Notes: a model not told the origin generated them from the letters alone. Positions 1 through 6,399 are shown, counted from the stretch's first letter. The stretch is DNA of 11,230 bases from Collinsella sp. (GCA_022720335.1 JAIHVJ010000047.1:1-11230), one strand, 5' to 3'. A program made the numbers and translations.

Positions 1-66
1 GGCATGGGAGCCTCCCAACCTCGTTGCGGCGCGGCTGCGCCTATGGCACTTCAACATCATTGTCGC

Positions 67-107
67 AGCCCCGACCCGCGGTCACGAGCGGGGGCTCCTA
101 TCTTTTT
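67..107 (+). terminator. Possible terminator of an upstream transcript
   Basis: AGCCCC (67-72) can pair with GGGGCT (91-96). Between them GACC (73-76) pairs with GGTC (80-83) around a three-base loop, leaving 84-90 unpaired. A short T-run (103-107) follows six bases after the stem. The stem is bulged and the T-run is not directly adjacent, so this is a moderate candidate for the end of a transcript entering from the left. Confidence 0.35.
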
Positions 108-256
108 AGTGCCCTCGGATTGGGTCATAGTGTCTGTCGGTGCCATAACATCGGCGTTGCCTTGGCTGTTGGATGTAGTCGTTTAAGAATGTCCCTAACG
201 ACTAGTTGTTTAATGCGCCAGTTTCTGTCGAGTCGGTGCTTCTTGCGGGTTGCCCG

Positions 257-262
257 TATAAT
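257..262 (+). promoter_or_regulatory. -10 box of a probable tgt promoter
   Basis: A perfect TATAAT lies 38 bases before the tgt start codon, which would give a leader of about 30 bases. No good -35 hexamer is found 16-19 bases upstream (the region 232-240 reads GTCGGTGCT), and there is no TG extension, so the call rests on the -10 box and its position only. Confidence 0.45.
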
Positions 263-299
263 GGTTTGCGTATGAACCGCAACCAAGGAGTTCCAGTTT

Positions 300-1439
300 A
301 TGGACCAGAACCTTTTTAAATTCGACCTGATCGCCGAGGACCCGACGACGCATGCGCGTGCCGGCGTACTGCACACCCCGCACGGTGACATCGAGACGCC
401 GATCTTTATGCCCGTGGGCACCAAGGCAAACGTCAAGGGCATCCCCACCGAGACCGTCAAGCAGCTCGGTGCGCAGATCGTGCTCGCCAACACCTACCAC
501 CTGTCCATGCGTCCCGGCGAGGACACCATCGCCGAGCTGGGCGGACTGCATAAGTTTATGAACTGGCATGGCCCCATTCTTACCGACTCGGGCGGTTTCC
601 AGGTCTTCAGCCACAACGACGCCGTCAAGCTCACCGACGAGGGCGTGCGCTTTATCGTCAACGATTACGACGGTCGCCACGTGTTCTGGACGCCCGAGGA
701 CAACATGGAAATCGCCATGAAGCTCGGTTCCGACATCTGCATGCAGCTCGACCAGTGCCCCGGCTATCCTGCCACGCGCGCCTACGTCGAGCGCGCCGTG
801 GAGCTGTCGAGCATGTGGGCCGAGCGCTGCTATAAGGCCCACACCCGCGATGACCAGGCGCTCTTTGGCATCGTTCAGGGCGGCATGCATCTGGACCTGC
901 GCCTGCGATCGCTGCGCCACCTGGAGGAGTGCGGCGACTTCCCCGGCTACGGCATCGGCGGCTACTCGGTGGGCGAGGACCACGAGACCATGTTCGAGAC
1001 GCTGGCGCCGCTGGCTTCCGAGTACATGCCTAAGCACAAGCCACGCTACCTGATGGGCGTCGGCAACCCTACCACGCTCGTGCGCGGCGTTGGCGTGGGC
1101 ATCGACATGTTCGACTGCGTGCTGCCGACGCGCACCGGCCGCATGGGCACGGCGTTCTCCAGTGAAGGCCGCCTCAACTTCCGCAACGCCCGCTTTGCGC
1201 ACGACGACGGCCCCATCGACCCCACCTGCACCTGCCCGGTGTGCACGGGCGGCTACAGCCGCGCGCTCATCCGTCACATGGTCACGCAGAAGGAGATGCT
1301 CGGCGGTATTCTGCTGTCGATGCACAACATCTACTACCTGCTCAACCTTATGCAGCGTGCCCGCCAGGCCATTATCGAGGGCCGCTACGGCGCGTTTGTG
1401 AGCGACTGGATGAACAGTCCTGCGGCGGTGGACTACTAA
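300..1439 (+). CDS. tgt: Queuine/preQ1 tRNA-guanine transglycosylase
   Basis: Tgt exchanges guanine at wobble position 34 of GUN-anticodon tRNAs (Asp, Asn, His, Tyr) for preQ1 or queuine, in the queuosine pathway of the cytoplasm. The 379-residue protein is the normal bacterial length. Visible family motifs are LTDSGGFQVFS with the catalytic Asp96, IVQGG at 191-195, GIDMFDCVLPTRTGR with the covalent nucleophile Asp272, and the zinc site Cys310, Cys312, Cys315 plus His342. The ATG at 300 is preceded by AAGGAG (285-290) at nine bases and by a -10 box. It is probably transcribed alone: neither queA nor any preQ1 synthesis gene lies beside it, so the window does not show whether the cell makes preQ1 or salvages queuine. 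The family assignment is certain; the preferred base substrate is not readable from sequence. Confidence 0.97.
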   Translation: MDQNLFKFDLIAEDPTTHARAGVLHTPHGDIETPIFMPVGTKANVKGIPTETVKQLGAQIVLANTYHLSMRPGEDTIAELGGLHKFMNWHGPILTDSGGFQVFSHNDAVKLTDEGVRFIVNDYDGRHVFWTPEDNMEIAMKLGSDICMQLDQCPGYPATRAYVERAVELSSMWAERCYKAHTRDDQALFGIVQGGMHLDLRLRSLRHLEECGDFPGYGIGGYSVGEDHETMFETLAPLASEYMPKHKPRYLMGVGNPTTLVRGVGVGIDMFDCVLPTRTGRMGTAFSSEGRLNFRNARFAHDDGPIDPTCTCPVCTGGYSRALIRHMVTQKEMLGGILLSMHNIYYLLNLMQRARQAIIEGRYGAFVSDWMNSPAAVDY

Positions 1440-1588
1440 GAGCGGCGCGGGCGCTTGCAGAGCGCGGGCAACGGCAAGGGGCGAGCGCCGGCCGGTCATC
1501 ACGTTCGCCAACACTGTCTGCGCGACCGCTGACCGATAGCTTGCAAGCGCTTGATGCATCGTGGGTACCATACCGAATGGTTGATGTT

Positions 1589-1636
1589 CGGGCGGGTGTT
1601 TGGCGCATGGCGTCGACCCCGCCCGTTTTTCTTTTT
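1589..1636 (+). terminator. Terminator after tgt, abutting the next gene's RBS
   Basis: CGGGCGGGT (1589-1597) pairs with ACCCCGCCCG (1616-1625), with one bulged C. The stem is followed at once by T5-C-T5 (1626-1636), the form of a strong intrinsic terminator. It ends only six bases before the ribosome binding site of the LOG-family gene (1643-1647), so no promoter fits between them. It may end tgt transcription with partial readthrough, or act as an attenuator for the downstream gene. A smaller hairpin, ACCAT 1567-1571 with ATGGT 1577-1581, lies just upstream. Confidence 0.75.
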
Positions 1637-1652
1637 CTCGATAGGAGTAGCC

Positions 1653-2411
1653 ATGATTAAGAACGAGAATGTCGAGGGCGAGCCTGCCTACGACGAGACG
1701 TACCGCCGCGGTCCCGTGGTCATGCGCGGCCCCATGATTCCTAAGGACAACACCTACGCCAACCTGCTGGCGCCCGAGGACTCGACCGACTGGCTGCATG
1801 CCGACCCCTGGCGCGTGCTGCGCATTCAGGCAGAGTTTGTTGATGGCTTTGGCGCGCTTGCCGAGCTCGGACCCGCGGTGACCATCTTTGGCAGTGCCCG
1901 CACGCCCAAGACCGATCCGCTCTACAAGGCGGCGCGCACGGTCGGGCGTAAGATTGCCCAGCGCGGCGTGGCGGTCATCACTGGTGGCGGCCCCGGTATC
2001 ATGGAAGCGGCCAACAGGGGAGCGGCGAGCGTCAACGGCAAGTCAGTTGGCCTGGGCATTGAATTGCCGCACGAGCACGGGCTCAACAAATATGTGAACC
2101 TCGGCATGGACTTCCGTTACTTCTTTGTGCGCAAGACCATGTTCGTCAAATACAGCTCGGGCGCCATCGTGTTTCCCGGAGGTTTTGGCACGCTCGACGA
2201 AATGTTCGAGGTGCTCACGCTGGTGCAGACACACAAGGTCAAGCGCATGCCGCTCGTTTTGGTGGGCACCGAGTACTGGCAGGGCCTATTCGACTGGCTT
2301 AACGGTCCGGTGATGGACGCCGGTATGATCAGCCCGCTTGATCCGGAGCTGGTGCACATTACCGACGACCTCAACGAAGCCATCGACATTGCGCTCGGCG
2401 GGCTGATGTAG
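1653..2411 (+). CDS. LOG-family nucleotide phosphoribohydrolase (TIGR00730 type)
   Basis: This is a Rossmann-fold protein of the LOG/YgdH group, once misnamed lysine decarboxylase. Studied members cleave the N-glycosidic bond of nucleoside 5'-monophosphates: cytokinin riboside phosphates in plants and actinobacteria, AMP/GMP-type nucleotides in bacterial PpnN. Diagnostic motifs are GGGPGIMEAA at 111-120 and PGGFGTLDEMFE at 175-186 with catalytic Glu183, plus Arg160-Lys161 in the FFVRKTMF segment. The product is 252 residues, longer than the minimal ~190-residue enzymes because of a ~70-residue N-terminal part. The ATG at 1653 is chosen because AGGAG (1643-1647) sits five bases before it; the in-frame TTG at 1551 would run through the terminator-like hairpin. 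The biological substrate cannot be told from sequence. Confidence 0.93.
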   Translation: MIKNENVEGEPAYDETYRRGPVVMRGPMIPKDNTYANLLAPEDSTDWLHADPWRVLRIQAEFVDGFGALAELGPAVTIFGSARTPKTDPLYKAARTVGRKIAQRGVAVITGGGPGIMEAANRGAASVNGKSVGLGIELPHEHGLNKYVNLGMDFRYFFVRKTMFVKYSSGAIVFPGGFGTLDEMFEVLTLVQTHKVKRMPLVLVGTEYWQGLFDWLNGPVMDAGMISPLDPELVHITDDLNEAIDIALGGLM

Positions 2412-2442
2412 AGCAATCGTGCCCACCGCGACATGGATATGC

Positions 2443-2499
2443 ATGGCAATCTGATGCTATCTAACGGCAGTTTGCCATCTAAATTGGGTATACTGATGC
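2443..2499 (+). promoter_or_regulatory. Promoter and candidate operator of the toxin-antitoxin operon
   Basis: TATACT (2489-2494) is a plausible -10 box 31 bases before the antitoxin start, though no good -35 lies at normal spacing. Around and upstream of it are GGCA-GTT-TGCC (2466-2476), the larger inverted pair ATGGCAA 2443-2449 with TTGCCAT 2472-2478, and direct repeats ATCTAA (2459-2464, 2477-2482) and CTGATGC (2451-2457, 2493-2499). Ribbon-helix-helix antitoxins of this type usually repress their own operon by binding such short symmetric sites, so this is the expected place for autoregulation. Which repeat is the true site is not known. Confidence 0.45.
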
Positions 2500-2524
2500 A
2501 AAAGACGAGGCGAGGAGGTCGCGT

Positions 2525-2824
2525 ATGTCTACTGCAACGGTTAAGCCTACGACGGTTCGCATCGAAGAGGGGCTCAAGGAACAGGCGACTGAGTTCTTGG
2601 ACTCAGTTGGCTTGAGTCTCAATTCGTATCTCAACCTTGCTGTTCGGCAGCTGGTAAATCAGCGAAAGATTCCTTTTGAGATTGTAGGAAGGGCGGAAGT
2701 GCCCAACGAGGCGACGAGGCGTGCCATGGTAATCGCCGAGGCTCATGAGTTGGGGATTTTGCCGGACGATAGCCCGTCATTCAACGACGCTGATGAGCTT
2801 ATGTCGTTCCTCGATGAGGACTAG
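2525..2824 (+). CDS. dinJ: RelB/DinJ-family antitoxin
   Basis: This is the antitoxin half of a type II module: it should bind and neutralise the YafQ-type toxin encoded next and repress the operon. The 99-residue protein has the family layout. An N-terminal ribbon-helix-helix DNA-binding part comprises the strand TTVRIEEG near residues 9-16 followed by two helices to about residue 48, including SVGLSLNSYLNLAV. The hallmark KIPFEI is at about 49-54, and an acidic C-terminal tail (DELMSFLDED) is likely to wrap the toxin. AGGAGG (2513-2518) lies six bases before the ATG. Codon use is more AT-tolerant than in flanking genes, which fits acquisition by transfer. The family is secure; the dinJ name rests on the YafQ-like partner. 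Confidence 0.92.
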   Translation: MSTATVKPTTVRIEEGLKEQATEFLDSVGLSLNSYLNLAVRQLVNQRKIPFEIVGRAEVPNEATRRAMVIAEAHELGILPDDSPSFNDADELMSFLDED

Positions 2825-2826
2825 CG

Positions 2827-3135
2827 ATGTTTGAGATTAAAGTCGAGGCTCAGTTTAAGGCGGATTACAAACGGACGATGCGCATGCGTCCGCAGCTAAA
2901 GAGTGAGTTTAAAGCGGCGGTTGCAGAGCTTGTGGCTCATGGGTCGCTTCCGGCGGAGTACGGCGCCCACGAGCTCTCAAACCCGGGCGGCAATTACAAC
3001 GGCCACATCGATTTCCACCTATCCGATGGCTTGGTCGATGTGGTCGTTCTATATCTGCCCCATAAGACTAACCCAGTGATCAGGCTGGTGCGAATGGGCA
3101 CTCATCAGGAGCTTTTTCAGGGTCCGCTGGGCTGA
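2827..3135 (+). CDS. yafQ: YafQ-family mRNA interferase toxin
   Basis: This is a RelE-superfamily toxin of the YafQ branch. In the family, such proteins bind the ribosome and cut mRNA in the A site, halting translation until the antitoxin sequesters them. The 102-residue protein aligns by eye with E. coli YafQ at the residues reported to matter: His48, Asp62/His64 and Asp67 in IDFHLSD, Arg89, His93 in RMGTH and Phe97. The Trp that follows Asp67 in E. coli is Gly68 here. The start lies two bases after the antitoxin stop, and its ribosome site GAGGA (2816-2820) lies inside the antitoxin gene, so the two are co-transcribed and probably translationally coupled. All key residues are present, so the toxin is probably active. 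Confidence 0.92.
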   Translation: MFEIKVEAQFKADYKRTMRMRPQLKSEFKAAVAELVAHGSLPAEYGAHELSNPGGNYNGHIDFHLSDGLVDVVVLYLPHKTNPVIRLVRMGTHQELFQGPLG

Positions 3136-3148
3136 TCGCCGATTTCTA

Positions 3149-3215
3149 AGTTGCGGTGGAATAGGGATTGATTTGCGGCTGATAAGCCAAAAACAGTCCC
3201 TATTTCACCGCAACT
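3149..3215. repeat. Palindromic intergenic repeat element, copy 1
   Basis: The left arm 3149-3170 pairs with the right arm 3194-3215 over 22 bases, with only two G-T wobbles. Inside is a small hairpin, GGCT 3177-3180 with AGCC 3185-3188. The outer arms (AGTTGCGGTGGAATAG and CTATTTCACCGCAACT) are repeated exactly in copy 2 at 6423-6489, while the inner stem differs by paired changes. It sits between the convergent 3' ends of yafQ and degV. No T-run follows on either strand, so it is not an ordinary terminator here. It resembles REP-type or miniature mobile elements in form; no transposase gene is present in the window. Confidence 0.9.
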
Positions 3216-3228
3216 GATGTGGGTGTCC

Positions 3229-4089
3229 CTAGCGAGTTGGCTGGTAGCGGGGGCAGTAGCTGATGGCGATGGCGTCGACGCCTACGTGGGTGGCGATGGT
3301 GCAGCCGATGGGGCCGGTGCCGGCGTCTACGTAGTCCTGGCCTGCGAGCGCTTGGTTGACGAGCTCCTGCTCCTCGGCAGCGCCGGTCGTGAGCACGCGC
3401 ACGCTGGAGCCCGGATGCTCGGTCAAAAATGCGAGGCAGTCGGCCATGGTGTTGGCGACGATGCGCTTGGCGCCGCGGCCCTTCTTGATGGCCTTGATCT
3501 CGCCCGATTTCCACTCCGGCGAAACGGCTAGGCGAATGTTGAGCATTTGCGTGAGCTGGCCGGCGAGTTTAGGTGCGCGGCCGTTCTTAACGAGGTTTTC
3601 GAGCGTGCGGGGAATCAGCAGCAGGTGGGCGTCGGGCAGCGTCGCGCGGATCTGCGCCTCGGTCTCGTCCAGGCTGCGGCCGTCCTCGCGCATGGCCAGC
3701 GCGTACTCCACCAGCAGGCCCTCGGCGCCCGAGCCGGTGCGCGAGTCGATGCAGCGCACGTCGAGCTCGTGCGTTTCGGCCGTCAGGCTGGCGTTGGCAT
3801 AGCAGGCGGACCACTCGCTGCACAGCGAGATAAAGATGGCGCTGTCGTGGCCGTCGGCGAGCACGCGATCAAAGAGCGCCTTGAACTCACCGGCGCTCGG
3901 CTGCGAGGTGTGCGGTAGCTGCTCGGAGCCTGCCATGCGGCCGACGTACTCCTCGGCGGTGATCTGCACCTGGTCGAGCAGGTCCTCACCTTCGATAATT
4001 ACATGCAGCGGAATCACGTAAATGCCGAGCTCTTGGGCGCGGGCGGGGGAGATGTCAGACGTGGAGTCGGTTATGATGGCAAAAGACAT
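3229..4089 (-). CDS. DegV-family fatty-acid-binding protein
   Basis: DegV/FakB proteins hold a fatty acid and, in characterised Gram-positive systems, present it to the kinase FakA so that exogenous fatty acids enter phospholipid synthesis. The 286-residue protein has the usual length and carries TDSTSD (7-12), TSQPS (61-65), a LENLVKNGR segment (163-171) and a C-terminal GPIGCTIATHVG (259-270). Two normally conserved regions are altered. The usual Ser-Gly-Thr-Tyr stretch reads SEWSACY (91-97), and the C-terminal THxGPGA reads THVGVDA (267-273). The start at 4089 is preferred over an upstream ATG because AAAGGTG (4101-4095 on the minus strand) lies five bases before it. No fakA-like gene is in the window. 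The family is secure; the bound lipid is unknown. Confidence 0.92.
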   Translation of the reverse strand: MSFAIITDSTSDISPARAQELGIYVIPLHVIIEGEDLLDQVQITAEEYVGRMAGSEQLPHTSQPSAGEFKALFDRVLADGHDSAIFISLCSEWSACYANASLTAETHELDVRCIDSRTGSGAEGLLVEYALAMREDGRSLDETEAQIRATLPDAHLLLIPRTLENLVKNGRAPKLAGQLTQMLNIRLAVSPEWKSGEIKAIKKGRGAKRIVANTMADCLAFLTEHPGSSVRVLTTGAAEEQELVNQALAGQDYVDAGTGPIGCTIATHVGVDAIAISYCPRYQPTR

Positions 4090-4145
4090 AATTGCACCTT
4101 TCGCTGGGGCGCTTGCGCGCCGCCTTCTGAGAGCAAAGTGCGACA

Positions 4146-4207
4146 AGTATAGTAGAGTCGTTCCACATTACTAGGTTCAATTGTTGAATAGTCAACAGTT
4201 TGAAGTG
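4146..4207. promoter_or_regulatory. Divergent promoter and repeat array between degV and phosphatase gene
   Basis: Overlapping -10-like boxes occur on both strands: TATAGT on plus (4148-4153) and TATACT on minus (4151-4146). Next to them an array of half-sites starts every eight bases: TTCAA 4176, TTGAA 4184, TCAAC 4192 and TTGAA 4200. Within it, TGTTGA-ATAG-TCAACA (4182-4197) is a perfect inverted repeat. The region is far more AT-rich than its surroundings. A transcription factor site controlling one or both divergent genes is likely, but the factor is unknown and no good -35 boxes were found. Confidence 0.5.
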
Positions 4208-4245
4208 TCGGTGTGGAAATCGTCAACTGGGGAAGAGGAATGCCG

Positions 4246-4908
4246 ATGGGGGCGTTGGAGATAGGCAAACGGCCGGTCGTGCTGTTCGATTTTGACGGCA
4301 CGGTGGCCGATACGGGCCGGGCGGTGATGACCTCGACGCGCAAGACGCTGGCTGCGCGCGGTTTTTCGGAGGCGCAGATGGGTGACCTGCGCCGCATGAT
4401 CGGGCCGCCCCTGTGGAAGAGCTTCCACGACTTCTACGGCTTTACGCGCGAGGAATCGCTCGTGGTGGCCGACGAGTACCGCGCCTTTTTTGATGAGCTG
4501 GGACCGGGGGAGTACCCCGTGTTCGATGGGATCCCCGAGCTGTTGGATGGGTTGGCCGCGCAGGGGCATCGCATGGCGGTCGCGACGTCTCGCATGGAGG
4601 CAAAGTGCATCGATATGGTGCATGAGCTGGGGCTTTGCCAGTTCGAAGCCGTGGTTGGCATGAATCCGACGCAGGGGCGCGAGACCAAAGCGGATTCGGT
4701 CCGCGATGCGCTGGCGGCCCTGGGCGCGACCGCGGACGAGGCCGTGATGATCGGCGACCGCTTTAACGACGTCGAGGGTGCGCACGTGATGGGCGTGCCG
4801 TGCATCGGCATCTATTCGGGCGCGGCGGCGCCGGGGGAGCACGAGGCCGCGGGCGCCGATGCGGTGGTGCACTCGGTGGCCGAGCTTGCTAAACTTTTCG
4901 CAATATAA
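4246..4908 (+). CDS. HAD-superfamily phosphatase (Gph/PpaX-like)
   Basis: This is a haloacid-dehalogenase-type hydrolase that should remove phosphate from a small molecule through an aspartyl-phosphate intermediate. All four motifs are seen: FDFDGT with nucleophile Asp15 and acid Asp17, VATS with Ser115, Lys148, and GDRFND with Asp171 and Asp175 for magnesium. A helical cap lies between motifs I and II (about 22-95), as in the phosphoglycolate/pyrophosphatase subgroup. The start at 4246 (220 residues) is chosen because AAGAGGA (4233-4239) is six bases upstream. ATG 4240 overlaps that site too closely, and GTG 4213 would add 11 residues with no ribosome site. The M20 peptidase gene follows 54 bases later. 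Substrate is not predictable. Confidence 0.9.
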   Translation: MGALEIGKRPVVLFDFDGTVADTGRAVMTSTRKTLAARGFSEAQMGDLRRMIGPPLWKSFHDFYGFTREESLVVADEYRAFFDELGPGEYPVFDGIPELLDGLAAQGHRMAVATSRMEAKCIDMVHELGLCQFEAVVGMNPTQGRETKADSVRDALAALGATADEAVMIGDRFNDVEGAHVMGVPCIGIYSGAAAPGEHEAAGADAVVHSVAELAKLFAI

Positions 4909-4962
4909 GTATGTGATGTGAGGGGCGGGCACGCTCGCCGCTCATTGGTAAGGAGGTCGTCC

Positions 4963-6399
4963 ATGAATCAGGTGGAGCAGAGCGTTGCTGAGTACGTCGA
5001 CGAGGTCTGGGAGGATGTCGTCGCCGATATCGAGCAGCTGGTGAGTTATCCGTCCGTGGCAGTTTCTGCCGATGCGGAGCCCGGCGCGCCGTTTGGCCGC
5101 CCGGTCCGTGACGCGCTCGATTGCGCGCTCGGCATCGCGCAGAAGCTCGGCTACCAGACGAGCGACGACGAGGGCTATGTGGGCATTGCCGATATCCCTG
5201 GCCGCGGCGACAAGCAGCTCGCGACCATCTGCCACGTGGACGTGGTGCCCGCCGGTCCCGGCTGGAACACCGACCCGTTTGCGATGGAGCGCCGCGAGGG
5301 CTGGCTGCTCGGCCGTGGCGTGATCGACGACAAGGGCCCGGCGGTGTTGTCGCTCTACGCCGGCGCTTATCTGCTCAAACACGGCATTGTGCCGCGCTAT
5401 ACCTTCCGCGCGCTGCTGGGCTGCGATGAGGAAGTGGGCATGTCCGACGTTCACCATTATCTGGAGAACCACGCAGACCCCGACTTTTTGTTTACGCCCG
5501 ATGCCGAGTTCCCGGTCTGCAATGCCGAGAAGGGCCAGTTTGGGGCGACGTTTGTGAGCCCCAAGATCGATGGCGGGCGCATCGTATCGTGGAGCGGTGC
5601 CGAGGCGAGCAACGCCATTCCGTCGCAGTCTATCTGCGAGCTTGCGATTGCCGCCGATGAGCTGCCGGCGCCTGTTGAGAACGCCGACCGCCTGGAGATT
5701 ACGGCGCTCGAGAACGGCCATGCCCAGATTTTTGCGCACGGTATTGGTGGCCATGCTTCGATGCCCGAGGGGACGATCAACGCCGTCGGCCTGATCGTGA
5801 CGTACCTGCGCGAGGCCGAGGACGCGTTTGGTGCGCGCGACGAGCGCCTGCTGACGCCTGCCGAGCACGAGTTCGTCAAGTTCTTGGCCTTTGTGCATGC
5901 GGACGCCTATGGTCGCGGCTTGGGCATCGATGCGACGAGCGCGGCGTTTGGCCCGCTCACGTGCAACCCCGGCGTCATCCGCGTGGTGGATGGCCACATT
6001 GAGCAGGTCATCGACGTGCGTTTCCCCGACAGCACGAGCGCCGATACCATCTGCGAGCAGCTCGAGCCGCTCGTGGGCCGCTTTGGTGTGACGTATCTCG
6101 TGGGTCGTACCAAGGTGCCGTTCTCGGTCTCTGCCGACGATCCGGCCGTGAAAGCGCTGATTGATACCTATAACGAGTTTACGGGCAAGCATGCCGAGCC
6201 CTTCGCCATGGGCGGTGGCACGTACGCGCGCAACTTTGCCCGCGCCGTATCGTTTGGCCCCGAGGAGACCGGCCTTGAGCTGCCCGCGTGGGGCGGCCAG
6301 ATGCACGGCCCCAACGAGTGTGCCAACGAGGAACAGCTCAAGCAAGCGCTCAAGATCTATATTGTTGCGATCTTAAGGCTCAACGAGCTCGAGCTTTAA
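4963..6399 (+). CDS. M20-family dipeptidase (PepV/Sapep-like)
   Basis: This is a two-zinc aminopeptidase of family M20A that should cleave dipeptides or short peptides in the cytoplasm. At 478 residues it matches PepV-type enzymes. Active-site residues are visible in order: His91 in HVDVVPAG, Asp122 in GRGVIDDKGP, general base Glu156 and ligand Glu157 in DEEVG, Asp180 in TPDAEFP, and His448 in MHGPNE. The GIGGHASMPEG segment (260-270) belongs to the inserted lid/dimer domain. The ATG at 4963 has an ideal AAGGAGG (4950-4956) six bases upstream; an in-frame start at 4918 lacks one. It may be co-transcribed with the phosphatase gene, since no terminator lies between, though TTGCTA 4886-4891 with TATGTG 4910-4915 could be a weak own promoter. 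It is followed by repeat copy 2. Confidence 0.93.
   Translation: MNQVEQSVAEYVDEVWEDVVADIEQLVSYPSVAVSADAEPGAPFGRPVRDALDCALGIAQKLGYQTSDDEGYVGIADIPGRGDKQLATICHVDVVPAGPGWNTDPFAMERREGWLLGRGVIDDKGPAVLSLYAGAYLLKHGIVPRYTFRALLGCDEEVGMSDVHHYLENHADPDFLFTPDAEFPVCNAEKGQFGATFVSPKIDGGRIVSWSGAEASNAIPSQSICELAIAADELPAPVENADRLEITALENGHAQIFAHGIGGHASMPEGTINAVGLIVTYLREAEDAFGARDERLLTPAEHEFVKFLAFVHADAYGRGLGIDATSAAFGPLTCNPGVIRVVDGHIEQVIDVRFPDSTSADTICEQLEPLVGRFGVTYLVGRTKVPFSVSADDPAVKALIDTYNEFTGKHAEPFAMGGGTYARNFARAVSFGPEETGLELPAWGGQMHGPNECANEEQLKQALKIYIVAILRLNELEL

Larger units (their letters stand above)
1..299. other. Non-coding region upstream of tgt
   Basis: I found no convincing protein in any frame here; the short open frames have compositions unlike the neighbouring genes. 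What can be seen is a small perfect hairpin (GGCGC 28-32 with GCGCC 37-41), a terminator-like structure ending in a T-run at 103-107, an 8-base perfect inverted repeat (TAGTCGTT 176-183 with AACGACTA 197-204), a near-identical 10-base direct repeat (177-186 and 204-213), a TATAAT box at 257-262 and the tgt ribosome binding site at 285-290. The first 110 bases may be the 3' end of a transcript that starts outside the window, but its nature cannot be determined from here. Confidence 0.6.

Noticed and set aside
1..110. A tRNA, SRP RNA or tmRNA 3' end at the left edge
   Set aside because: No T-loop sequence, CCA end or other hallmark of these RNAs could be found; only hairpins are seen.
105..299. 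A preQ1 riboswitch upstream of tgt
   Set aside because: No match to the known preQ1-I aptamer pattern (short C-rich loop and A-rich tail) was found before the start codon.
1551..1652. An upstream TTG start adding 34 residues to the LOG protein
   Set aside because: It would translate through the terminator hairpin and has no ribosome site, while ATG 1653 has AGGAG at proper spacing.
210..1799. A 529-residue open frame on the minus strand opposite tgt and the LOG gene
   Set aside because: It is a GC-rich shadow: the composition is His/Val/Ala/Arg-rich with no recognisable domain, it crosses the tgt terminator, and the opposite strand carries proteins with intact catalytic motifs.
3136..3228. 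Repeat copy 1 as a CRISPR repeat or insertion-sequence end
   Set aside because: There is no regularly spaced array, no spacer pattern, no transposase gene and no clear target-site duplication.
4090..4146. A 19-residue N-terminal extension of the DegV protein
   Set aside because: The extension is Arg/Ala-rich and unlike the family, whose members begin just before the TDSTSD motif; the ribosome site lies inside the extension and serves the shorter start.
4942..6345. A 467-residue minus-strand frame opposite the M20 peptidase gene
   Set aside because: It lies fully antisense to a well-supported enzyme, has shadow-type Arg/Ala/His composition and shows no motif.
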